A DNA stretch of 10,512 nucleotides from DATKSS01 sp035533335 (GCA_035533335.1 DATLUC010000092.1:1-10512); one strand, 5' to 3'. Counted from the stretch's first letter, positions 1 to 6,250 are shown. Notes: generated by a model from the sequence alone, not told the origin. Numbers and translations are program-made.

Positions 1-824
1 AGGGTGGCCCGGTGGCCGCAGGTGCAGACTGGCTGCTGGGGTGGGCAGATACAGTCTTTGGACTCGACGTTGAAGAATGACTTGACCAAGCGGTCTTCCA
101 GGGAATGGAAGCTGATCGTCGCCATACGACCACCGGGTTTAAGAATCAAAAGAGCTGCTTTCAGTCCTGCCTCGATCTCCTCCAGCTCGGCGTTGACCGC
201 GATCCGGAGGCCTTGAAAGGTCCTCGTCGCGACATTGATGTCTCGCGGCCAGGCCTTGCGCGGTATCGCCGCCTCTACGGCTTGCGCCAGGTCGCGCGTG
301 GTGCGCAGCGGGCGCCGCGCCAAGATGAACTGCGCGATGCGGCGTGCCCAACGTTCTTCGCCGTACTCACGCAGGATTCGCTCGATCTCGGTGACGTCAA
401 ACGCGTTGACGATCCGGGCCGCAGTGAGCGTCGCGGCCGGGTCCATCCTCATGTCGAGCGGCCCGTCGGCGCGGAAGCTGAATCCACGCTCGGGGTCGTC
501 GAGCTGGGTGCTCGAGAGACCGAAGTCGAAGAGGACCAGGTCGGCTTGCGTGAAACCGTTCTCGTTACATATCGAGCCAAGCTCGGAGAACGGACCGTTG
601 ACCAGCACCGCCGCCGGCCCGAACTGGGCCAGCGTCACCCGGCCTGCCTGCACCGCCGCGGGATCGCGATCGATCCCGAGCAGCCGGCCACCAGGCGTGA
701 TCCTCTCCAGGATCTGGCGGGCATGGCCCGCCTGCCCGAGGGTGCAGTCGATCGCGACCGCGCCCGTTCGGGGCTGTAGCAGCTCTATTACCTCTTGTGA
801 AAGTACGGGAACGTGCGGACTAAT
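1..824 (-). CDS. rsmH: 16S rRNA (cytosine-1402-N4)-methyltransferase, C-terminus cut by window edge
   Basis: RsmH (MraW) uses S-adenosylmethionine to methylate N4 of C1402 in the 16S rRNA P site; it is cytoplasmic and usually follows mraZ in the division/cell-wall cluster, as here. The visible 274 residues show the N-terminal HVPVL motif (residues 4-8), the SAM-binding DCTLGQAGH (26-34), the LDDPERGFSFR and DGPLDMRMD blocks (108-129), the TRTFQGLRIAVN block (200-211), GGRMATISFHSLEDR (231-245) and the Cys-rich C-terminal segment CICPP...CTCGH (258-271). About 35-40 residues of a normal ~310-residue protein lie beyond base 1. The start is odd. A TGA lies in frame just upstream, no ATG, GTG or TTG fits, and the protein alignment begins exactly at an ATT (824-822) whose last two bases are the first two of the mraZ TAG. 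An AGGGTGA ribosome-binding site lies 9 nt before it. The product is certain; the start codon is inferred. Confidence 0.97.
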   Translation of the reverse strand, partial: MSPHVPVLSQEVIELLQPRTGAVAIDCTLGQAGHARQILERITPGGRLLGIDRDPAAVQAGRVTLAQFGPAAVLVNGPFSELGSICNENGFTQADLVLFDFGLSSTQLDDPERGFSFRADGPLDMRMDPAATLTAARIVNAFDVTEIERILREYGEERWARRIAQFILARRPLRTTRDLAQAVEAAIPRKAWPRDINVATRTFQGLRIAVNAELEEIEAGLKAALLILKPGGRMATISFHSLEDRLVKSFFNVESKDCICPPQQPVCTCGHRAT

Positions 825-1251
825 GCCCTTGGATCACCCTGTCAGCGAATTCTGTGAAGCGACCTTGCGCGTCTGTGCTGTAGCTGTCCCATCGGCCCTC
901 GGGCCAGATTTCCACCCGCGACCCCGTCCCGATCACCACGACCGTCGACGGCGTCTCGATCCCCGACAGCCGGCGTTGTTCCGGCTGAAGGCTGATGCGT
1001 CCCTGGCCATCCGGCTCGAACGAGTCCGAAAGCGGATACAGAGTGCGCGCCAGCGCGCGCTGGTCCGGTCCAGGCAGGGGGCTCTTGAGCTCTTCTGCCA
1101 GGGCGGCCCAGAGGTCCGGGGGATAGATCGCCAGGACGTTGTCCTGGCTCACCGACACGTAGCTCCCTTCCGGCAGCTGCTTGCGAAAGGCGGCCGGGAT
1201 GGCCACCCTCCCCTTGTCGTCCACCCGCGCCCGATGCGCTCCGGTGAACAC
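820..1251 (-). CDS. mraZ: MraZ transcriptional regulator of the division/cell-wall cluster
   Basis: MraZ is a ring-forming DNA-binding protein of the AbrB/SpoVT fold that normally represses its own operon by binding TGGG-type repeats. The 143 residues are the full family length and hold the two expected half-domains: the first with DDKGRVAIPAAFR (residues 11-23) and the second with DGQGRISLQPEQR (81-93). The start is the GTG at 1251-1249, preceded by GGGAGG at 8-nt spacing; an ATG two codons upstream is in another frame. The stop overlaps the probable ATT start of rsmH, which implies translational coupling. The start overlaps the TGA of an upstream small ORF. Its likely operator lies at 1480-1504 on the same strand. 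Confidence 0.97.
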   Translation of the reverse strand: MFTGAHRARVDDKGRVAIPAAFRKQLPEGSYVSVSQDNVLAIYPPDLWAALAEELKSPLPGPDQRALARTLYPLSDSFEPDGQGRISLQPEQRRLSGIETPSTVVVIGTGSRVEIWPEGRWDSYSTDAQGRFTEFADRVIQGH

Positions 1252-1485
1252 TCATCGGGCCTCCCAGAAACTACGTGCCGCCCGCTGCTCGCGGGCACAG
1301 AGGCTGCATCCGCAGCCGTGCAGCTCGAGGGGCAGCGCGTTACCGTGCTTGTCGAATCGATGATTGATCGCCGACGGCAGGCCCCCATCGCGGCTGCGGG
1401 GAGAAGTGGCGTAGAGGAGGTGTATGGCGTGCCTTACCTGTACGTAGGGGACGACGTTTGCTGCGACGTTTGCTGGATTCACCAC
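1252..1485 (-). CDS. Unrecognised small ORF between the promoter and mraZ, CxCxxC motif
   Basis: An open frame of up to 77 codons fills the interval between the predicted mraZ promoter and mraZ, and its TGA overlaps the mraZ GTG (bases ATGAGTG). I do not recognise the product. The C-terminal half looks protein-like, with HGCGCSLC (residues 56-63, a CxCxxC candidate metal ligand set) followed by a charged helix-like tail ending RSFWEAR. Two GTG codons (1485 and 1482) can start it. GGGGAG lies 5 nt before the second, within the MraZ operator. A 12-bp tandem duplication near the start is a multiple of three and keeps the frame, encoding ANVA-ANVV. Against it: long high-GC leaders often stay open by chance. 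It could equally be an untranslated leader. Confidence 0.35.
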   Translation of the reverse strand: MVNPANVAANVVPYVQVRHAIHLLYATSPRSRDGGLPSAINHRFDKHGNALPLELHGCGCSLCAREQRAARSFWEAR

Positions 1486-1493
1486 TTCTCCCC
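1398..1493. repeat. 12-bp inverted repeat of the MraZ operator core
   Basis: GGGGAGAAGTGG is read on the plus strand at 1398-1409, and its exact complement CCACTTCTCCCC is at 1482-1493, where it forms the core of the MraZ operator on the minus strand. The two arms are separated by 72 bp. In the leader transcript they would form a perfect 12-bp stem covering the ribosome-binding site and start codons of the small upstream ORF. As DNA they present a second operator-like core in inverted orientation. Confidence 0.75.
1452..1475. repeat. Perfect 12-bp tandem duplication in the mraZ leader
   Basis: CGACGTTTGCTG occurs twice in direct succession (1452-1463 and 1464-1475), immediately inside the MraZ operator. 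The period is a multiple of three and keeps the small upstream frame open. Confidence 0.9.
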
Positions 1494-1504
1494 ACTGATC
1501 ACCG
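1480..1504 (-). promoter_or_regulatory. Putative MraZ operator (TGGGN-type repeats)
   Basis: The minus strand reads TGGGG (1494-1490), five bases, then TGGTG (1484-1480). This is the 10-bp periodicity of the known MraZ box (TGGGN repeated with 5-nt spacers). A weaker third unit, CGGTG (1504-1500), is in the same phase. The site begins a few bases after the expected transcription start of the promoter at 1518-1546, a position where MraZ binding would block initiation and give autorepression. The motif is direct observation; binding is inferred from the family. Confidence 0.8.
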
Positions 1505-1517
1505 CGATTCGCCGCAA

Positions 1518-1546
1518 ACAGTAACCAGGGGCTCTCAGCCTGTCAA
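1518..1546 (-). promoter_or_regulatory. Sigma70-type promoter for mraZ-rsmH
   Basis: On the minus strand a perfect -35 TTGACA (1546-1541), a 17-bp spacer and a -10 TACTGT (1523-1518, matching the TAnnnT form common in high-GC bacteria) stand directly upstream of the MraZ operator. Transcription would start near 1511, leaving a leader of about 260 nt before mraZ. Confidence 0.65.
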
Positions 1547-1786
1547 TACCTTTACCACAACATGTAGTAAGGCCCTCCAGGCGCGCGGGGGCACCGAACG
1601 CATGATGTTGAGAACGACGCGCGAAAAGGCCCTAGATGTGGTGGTGGATGGTGATAGTGGCGAACATCAGTTTGGGTGCAAACTATTTTTGCGCGAGGAC
1701 CGGTGCTGCCCTTTCTTTACCCACTTCGCCGGCTCAGGCCCGGCATTCCCGGCCGCCTCACCGCAGTCCCTGCGATATGAATTGGG
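1547..1786. other. Intergenic stretch without a recognised gene
   Basis: About 240 bp lie between the mraZ promoter and the terminator of the oligopeptidase operon. I see no convincing gene. The part at 1560-1710 is less GC-rich than its surroundings. The part at 1720-1776 is GC-rich, with short hairpins, including CGCAG-TCC-CTGCG (1762-1774) and CCGG-bearing segments. I looked for known riboswitch and small-RNA cores and recognised none. Confidence 0.5.
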
Positions 1787-1831
1787 TGAAAAGAAAAGGA
1801 CCGTGGCGGTGCCCAACTACCGCACGGTCCT
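1787..1831 (-). terminator. Intrinsic terminator of the four-gene operon
   Basis: On the minus strand AGGACCGTGCGGT pairs with ACCGC-C-ACGGTCCT around the loop AGTTGGGC (1831-1797), giving about 13 base pairs with a single bulged base. It is followed directly by TTTTCTTTT (1796-1788). It lies about 60 nt after the stop of the oligopeptidase gene, so it closes the operon read from 6250 leftwards and insulates mraZ. Confidence 0.88.
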
Positions 1832-1892
1832 CGGCCGCCGACCTAAGGAAACTGGCTGGACACACCCGGATAGGTGTCGAAGCCGGCCAAGC

Positions 1893-4004
1893 CTAGACCC
1901 GGAGGGAGGGGAAGTCAAGCGGCCTCGAGCTGGGTTGTGGCCTCGAGCTGGGTGTGGCCTCGAGCTGGGTCAGCACGAAGGCCATCACGAAGGCCTCTTC
2001 CCGCCAGGACTCGTAACGGCCGGACGGACCCGCATGGCCCGTCATCTGCGTTTTCAGGATCAGCGGCCGATCGCCGCCGCTCAGGGTGCGCAGCCTCGCC
2101 ACCCATTTCGCGGGCTCCCAGTAGGAGACCCGAGGATCGGTCCATCCTGCTGTGACCAGCATCGCCGGATAGTCGGCGGGGTGAACGTTGTCGTACGGCG
2201 AGTAGCTCTTCATGTACCGGTAGTACTCCGGGTCCGCCGGGTTGCCCCACTCCTCGTACTCGTTGACGGTCAGCGGCAGCTTGTCGTCGAGCATCGTGGT
2301 GAGCGCGTCCACGAAAGGCACCTGCGCGACGGCACACGCGAACAGGTCCGGCCGCATGTTCACCACGGCCCCTATCAGCAGGCCGCCGGCGCTGCGTCCG
2401 CGTATGGCCAGGCGCTGCGGGTTCGTGTATCGCTGCTTGACCAGGTGCTCCGCGCAGGCGATGAAGTCGATGAAAGAGTTGCGCTTGTGGAGGTACTTGC
2501 CCTCCTCGTACCACTCGCGACCCATCTCTCCCCCACCGCGAGTGTGCGCGATGGCGTACACGAACCCGCGGTCCAGCAAGCTCAACCTTGCGGGGTCGAA
2601 CATGGGGTCGATCGAAATCTCGTATGCGCCGTAGCCGTAAAGCAGCGCGGGGTTCGAGCCGTCCAGCCGCACGTCTTTGCGGTAGACGAGCGACATCGGG
2701 ACGCGCACCCCGTCGGGAGCAGTCGCCCATAAACGCTCGGTCACGTAATCGGCGACGTCGTAGCCACCCCGCACCGGCTGCTGCTTGACGATCGTCCGTG
2801 AGCGCGTGCGCATGTCGTAATCCACGGCGGAGAAGGGCGCGGTCAACGACGTGTAGAAGAACCGCATCACAGAACTGTCGTAGCTCGGGCTTGACCCTGG
2901 GAACGCCGTGTAGGTGGCGTCAGGCTGCTCGACCACGTGCATTTCGCCGGTGCCGCAATCGAGGACCTCGAGGCGCTGCAGGCCGTCTGATCGCTGCCCG
3001 AGGACGACATGGTCCCTGTGCACGTCGGTGAAGTTGAGCCGCACGCCGGGGCGCTCGGGTACGACCTCGGTCCATGACGAGCGGCCGGGCAAGGAGATCG
3101 GCGCCGCCATCACGCGGAAGTTTCGGGCCCCGTCGTTGGTGAGGATCAGGAAAAGCTCCTCCTGGTGGTCGACCGAATATTCGACGCCGGATCTGCGGGG
3201 CTCGATGACCACGGGCGCAGCCTCTGGATCGCCGGCGGCAAGAAAGCTCCACTCGCTGGTCTCCTGGCTTGCGCTGCTGAGCAGGATGTAACGCTCGCTC
3301 TTGGTCAGCTCGACCGTGACCTCGAACCGCTGGTCGTCCTCTTGCAGTACGAGAGCGTCATGTCCAGCCGGGGTGCCGATCCTGTGCCTCCACACCTGGT
3401 AAGGCCGCGTGGCGGAGTCCGGCTTGATGTAGAAGAACGTTCGACTGTCTGCCGACCACGCGGACCCGTAATAGACCCCGATGATCGTGTCCTCGAGGTC
3501 TTCGCCACGCACGAGGTCGCGAAACCGCAATACGTGGAGCTCAGACCCGTCGATGTCCGCGGCGTAAGCGACGAGATTCTCATCGGGACTTCGCTCGACG
3601 TAGCCCAGGTCGAAATAGTCGTGCCCTCGGGCGAGCTCGTTGGCGTCGATCACGACCTCCTCCGCCGCAGCCATCGAGCCGCGCCGGCGACAGTAGATCT
3701 CGTAATCGAGGCCCTCGACGGTGCGCGTGTACGTCCACCAGCCTTTGAAGAACGTCGGAGCCGAGCTGTCGGTCTCCTGTACGCGCCCGACGATCTCGTG
3801 ATAAAGCGCCTCCTGGAGGACGGCCGTCGGGGCCATCACCACGTCGGCATAGTTGTTCTCGGCATCCAGGTAAGCCCGCACATCCGGTTCCTGCCTGTCG
3901 CGCAGCCAGTAATAGGGGTCGACCCGGCGGTCGCCATGGGCCTCCAGAGCGTGCGGCCGGCGGGCAGCGGCCGGGGCGCCCGGGATCCGGTTGGGGCTGG
4001 TCAT
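1893..4004 (-). CDS. ptrB: Oligopeptidase B (S9A serine peptidase)
   Basis: Oligopeptidase B is a cytoplasmic serine peptidase that cleaves short peptides after Arg/Lys. The 703-residue product has an N-terminal beta-propeller lid (to about residue 410, beginning with the DPYYWLRDR motif at 29-37) and a C-terminal alpha/beta-hydrolase domain. The catalytic triad is intact: Ser538 in GRSAGG, Asp623 in GWTDPRV and His657 in TGHAGPSGR. Also present are the family blocks RGGGEMGREWYEEGK (489-503), VPFVDALTTMLD (562-573), NEYEEWGNP (581-589) and YWEPAKWVA (628-636). The start is the ATG at 4004-4002, overlapping the upstream stop as ATGA; the frame stays open further upstream, but that part is antisense to nothing conserved and has no family match. 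The last ~19 residues come from a minisatellite frameshift and are not family sequence. No signal peptide is visible. Confidence 0.95.
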   Translation of the reverse strand: MTSPNRIPGAPAAARRPHALEAHGDRRVDPYYWLRDRQEPDVRAYLDAENNYADVVMAPTAVLQEALYHEIVGRVQETDSSAPTFFKGWWTYTRTVEGLDYEIYCRRRGSMAAAEEVVIDANELARGHDYFDLGYVERSPDENLVAYAADIDGSELHVLRFRDLVRGEDLEDTIIGVYYGSAWSADSRTFFYIKPDSATRPYQVWRHRIGTPAGHDALVLQEDDQRFEVTVELTKSERYILLSSASQETSEWSFLAAGDPEAAPVVIEPRRSGVEYSVDHQEELFLILTNDGARNFRVMAAPISLPGRSSWTEVVPERPGVRLNFTDVHRDHVVLGQRSDGLQRLEVLDCGTGEMHVVEQPDATYTAFPGSSPSYDSSVMRFFYTSLTAPFSAVDYDMRTRSRTIVKQQPVRGGYDVADYVTERLWATAPDGVRVPMSLVYRKDVRLDGSNPALLYGYGAYEISIDPMFDPARLSLLDRGFVYAIAHTRGGGEMGREWYEEGKYLHKRNSFIDFIACAEHLVKQRYTNPQRLAIRGRSAGGLLIGAVVNMRPDLFACAVAQVPFVDALTTMLDDKLPLTVNEYEEWGNPADPEYYRYMKSYSPYDNVHPADYPAMLVTAGWTDPRVSYWEPAKWVARLRTLSGGDRPLILKTQMTGHAGPSGRYESWREEAFVMAFVLTQLEATPSSRPQPSSRPLDFPSLRV
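1921..1970. repeat. Three-copy 17/18-bp minisatellite at the 3' end of the oligopeptidase gene
   Basis: GGCCTCGAGCTGGGT occurs at 1921-1935, 1939-1953 and 1956-1970, with spacers TGT and GT, so the unit periods are 18 and 17 bp. Read on the coding strand, the copy nearest the 3' end would give TQLEAA followed by TGA if it were in the gene's frame. The two extra units add 35 bp, which shifts the frame and carries translation past that stop to a TAG at 1895-1893. Confidence 0.93.
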
Positions 4005-4795
4005 CCCTCGAGGCCATCCCACGACCAGCGCGGGACGGTCTCGCCGGCAGGCGCCTCGGACCCGGCGGGCGAGTACGCGAGGACCTGGTCCACCGCCCAC
4101 TCCATGTAAGCTCGCAGGCTCGCCCGCAAAGCTTCATCCGCCGGCAGCTTGGCGTCGTCGGCAGCCTTCACAAAGCACGTTACGAAGCGCTGACCGAGGT
4201 CCTCCCCGGCGCCCTTGCCGGCATGAATGGCCACCATCGCCGCCTGGCCGCCATATGACTGCGAGTATCGCGGCGGGCCTCCGAACACCTCGGCCCAGTA
4301 ATCGGCCAGCCTGTCGACGTGGTCGGGGTTCATGCCATGCGAGAAGGGATGGTTGAGCTCGGGGTCGTCCAGGCAGCGCCGGTGATGGGCGGCCGCCAGC
4401 GCCTGGAAGGCGTCACGCCCGCCGGCGAACTCGAATATGGAAGGCCTGACGGTCGAGCCGAGCAGGAAGGCTTTCTTCAACATCACCTTGACCTGCGGAC
4501 GCGCCGCATCGGCGGGCGTTCGCAACTTGATGAAGCGCATCTCCTTTCCGCGGCCCTCGAGGAGCCCGCTCCCATCGTCGAGCTCTCTGCCGCGGTAGAA
4601 GAAGAGGTTCGAGTGGCCGGGATACGTGCCGATCCCGACCACGTTCGCGCCGTTGACGGCGTAGCGGGCGATCTTCCACATGAACGTCGTGGAGCGCGGA
4701 GCCGCGCCCTGGTAGGCCACCTCGACCGCCCCTGGCGCGATCGCTTTCACCGCCATCCTCGCAGCCTGGAGCGTGGGGCGCACGGCCGGCGGCAC
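4001..4795 (-). CDS. DUF1801 domain fused to group II truncated haemoglobin
   Basis: The 264-residue product joins two normally separate domains. Residues 1-112 resemble the DUF1801/YdhG alpha-beta fold (VRPTLQAARMAVKAIAPGA at 5-23, YPGHSNLFFYRG at 58-69, GKEMRFIKLRTPAD at 83-96). Residues 119-243 are a group II truncated globin: FEFAGGRDAFQAL, DDPELNHPFSHG (143-154), DYWAEVFGGPPRYS (165-178) and the proximal haem ligand candidate His191 in MVAIHAGKG. Such globins bind O2 or NO and can act in detoxification; the DUF1801 role is unknown. The only standard start in frame is the GTG at 4795-4793. The preceding ten codons (SVNDHLREV) also resemble the DUF1801 N-terminus, so translation may begin slightly upstream at a non-standard codon. 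It lies 37 nt after the MoaD-like gene and overlaps the oligopeptidase gene by ATGA. Confidence 0.85.
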   Translation of the reverse strand: MPPAVRPTLQAARMAVKAIAPGAVEVAYQGAAPRSTTFMWKIARYAVNGANVVGIGTYPGHSNLFFYRGRELDDGSGLLEGRGKEMRFIKLRTPADAARPQVKVMLKKAFLLGSTVRPSIFEFAGGRDAFQALAAAHHRRCLDDPELNHPFSHGMNPDHVDRLADYWAEVFGGPPRYSQSYGGQAAMVAIHAGKGAGEDLGQRFVTCFVKAADDAKLPADEALRASLRAYMEWAVDQVLAYSPAGSEAPAGETVPRWSWDGLEG

Positions 4796-4832
4796 CTCGC
4801 GCAGGTGGTCGTTGACCGAGCGGCCCGCCTTC

Positions 4833-5138
4833 CTAGCCGTCGCGGCCCCCGGCGATGGCGCCGAGGATCAGGAGCGGCTCGGCTCCCGACGCGACCTCGG
4901 CCGGCAGCGGCGCGTCCAGCGCGATGTCGGAGAGATCCTCCTCGCATGCGAAGAACCTCAACAGCGGCCGGCGCTTCTTGGTCACCGCGTCCCTGATCGT
5001 GCCGCGCAGGGCCGGGTAGCGCGCTTCGAGCGCGTCGAGCACCGCGCGCTGCGTCACGGGGCCTCCGACCTCCAGCTCCACGATGCGACTTGAGCCGGCC
5101 AGGGCCTGCAGGTTGGCCGGCAGGGAGATCTTGATCAC
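4833..5138 (-). CDS. MoaD/ThiS-family ubiquitin-like protein
   Basis: A 101-residue beta-grasp protein of the MoaD/ThiS sulfur-carrier family. Visible features are the first strand IKISLPANLQALAG (2-15), the VELEV strand followed by a TQRAVLDALEARYPALR helix (29-45), and the C-terminal strand LLILGAIAGG (89-98). In sulfur carriers the C-terminal Gly-Gly is adenylated and thiocarboxylated. Here the pair (97-98) is followed by RDG, so it is not the terminus. It is therefore either trimmed first or the protein is not a classical carrier. No MoaE, MoeB or JAMM peptidase gene is in the window. The start is a GTG (5138-5136) overlapping the upstream TGA as GTGA; the frame is open further upstream but that part lies inside the propeller gene. 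It is probably a functional partner of that upstream propeller protein, but this is inference from the overlap. Confidence 0.85.
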   Translation of the reverse strand: MIKISLPANLQALAGSSRIVELEVGGPVTQRAVLDALEARYPALRGTIRDAVTKKRRPLLRFFACEEDLSDIALDAPLPAEVASGAEPLLILGAIAGGRDG

Positions 5139-6250
5139 GGAATCGTCTGCACCTGCACCGACAGCACCGCGGGGAGGTCGTGCACGATGGGCTCCCAGGA
5201 GTCGCCGTCGTCGGCCGAAGCATACACCTGGCCACCGCTGGTACCGAAGTAGATGCCGCATGGATCGAGCTGATCGGTCGCGAGCGCATCGCGCAGCACG
5301 TTGACGTAGCAGTCCTTCTGAGGAAGGCCCTTCGTCAGCGCCTCCCATTCGTCACCGCCCGTTCGGCTGCGATACACACGCAGCTTGCCTTCGGGGACAT
5401 AGTGAAGCGAATCGCTGGTGATCGGGACGACGTAGACGGTGTCCGGCTCGTTCGCATTCACGTCGATCACGAAGCCGAAGTCGGACGGCAGGTTCCCGCT
5501 GATCTCGCGCCACGACTCGGCCCGGTCGTCCGTCCTCATCACGTCCCAGTGCTTCTGCATGAACAGGACGTCGGGGCGGGACGGATGCATGGCGATGCGA
5601 TGCACGCAGTGGCCCACCTCCGCATCCTGGTCGGGGATGTGGTTGGAGCGCAGTCCGTGGTTGACCGGCTTCCACGACTTGCCCTCGTCGTCCGTGCGGA
5701 AGACGCCTGCCGACGAGATGGCGGCGTACAGGCGGTCCGGGTTGGTGGGGTCGATGACGAGCGTGTGCAGGCACAGCCCGCCCGCGCCGGGCGCCCACGA
5801 AGGCCCGGTCTTCTGCGTGCGAAGGGCTGGAAGCTCGTTCCACGTCTGGCCGGCGTCGGTGGTCTTGAAAAGGGCGGCGTCCTCGACTCCCGCGTAGACC
5901 GTGTCCGGATCGGTGAGCGAGGGCTCGAGGTGCCAGACGCGCTTGAACTCCCACGGGTGGGGCGAGCCGTCGTACCAGGTGTGGGTCCCGGGCGTCCCGT
6001 CGTACTGGAACTGGTTGCCGACTGTCTCCCACGTCTTTCCCGCATCGTTCGACCGGTGCATCACCTGTCCGAACCACGCGCTGGATTGCGACGCGTACAG
6101 CCGGTCCGGGTCTGCCGGCGAGCCGTTGACGTGAAAGATCTCCCAGCCTGCGAAGTGAGGACCGGCGATTTCCCATCGCTTGCGGCTGGCGTCCGAGCTG
6201 AGGATGAACGCCCCCTTCCGTGTGCCGACCAGAACCCGCACCTTGCCCAT
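5135..6250 (-). CDS. BNR/Asp-box beta-propeller protein (sialidase-like fold)
   Basis: A 371-residue protein of the sialidase/VPS10-type propeller superfamily. At least six Asp-box-like turns (S/T-x-D-x-G-x-T/S-W) are spaced along it: SNDAGKTW (67-74), TTDAGQTW (130-137), TDDEGKSW (186-193), TDDRAESW (240-247, degenerate), RTGGDEW (296-302, degenerate) and SADDGDSW (345-352). Conserved DP-D-LYA strands fall between them. No signal peptide or membrane segment is visible, so it is probably cytoplasmic. I cannot see the arginine triad of true sialidases and would not claim glycosidase activity. The start is the ATG at 6250-6248, with GGGAG 7 nt upstream. First gene of the operon; its stop overlaps the MoaD-like start. 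Confidence 0.9.
   Translation of the reverse strand: MGKVRVLVGTRKGAFILSSDASRKRWEIAGPHFAGWEIFHVNGSPADPDRLYASQSSAWFGQVMHRSNDAGKTWETVGNQFQYDGTPGTHTWYDGSPHPWEFKRVWHLEPSLTDPDTVYAGVEDAALFKTTDAGQTWNELPALRTQKTGPSWAPGAGGLCLHTLVIDPTNPDRLYAAISSAGVFRTDDEGKSWKPVNHGLRSNHIPDQDAEVGHCVHRIAMHPSRPDVLFMQKHWDVMRTDDRAESWREISGNLPSDFGFVIDVNANEPDTVYVVPITSDSLHYVPEGKLRVYRSRTGGDEWEALTKGLPQKDCYVNVLRDALATDQLDPCGIYFGTSGGQVYASADDGDSWEPIVHDLPAVLSVQVQTIP

Noticed and set aside
235..1524. A 429-codon open frame on the plus strand
   Set aside because: It is antisense to rsmH and mraZ, whose family motifs are unmistakable; long antisense frames are expected at this GC content.
1700..1786. Riboswitch or RNase P RNA in the GC-rich hairpin region
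   Set aside because: I compared it from memory with cobalamin, c-di-AMP, glycine and RNase P cores and found no conserved block.
1458..2732. A 424-codon open frame on the plus strand
   Set aside because: It crosses the mraZ leader, the terminator and the 3' half of the oligopeptidase gene, and has no recognisable protein features.
4005..4100. Longer N-terminus for oligopeptidase B
   Set aside because: The frame is open but overlaps the globin gene, and the added residues are Arg/Gly/Pro-rich with no family match; the ATGA overlap gives a better start.
3165..4109. A 314-codon plus-strand frame
   Set aside because: Antisense to the oligopeptidase propeller domain, without family motifs.
5139..5348. 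Longer N-terminus for the MoaD-like protein
   Set aside because: It would lie wholly inside the propeller gene and precede the first beta-grasp strand by 70 unrelated residues.
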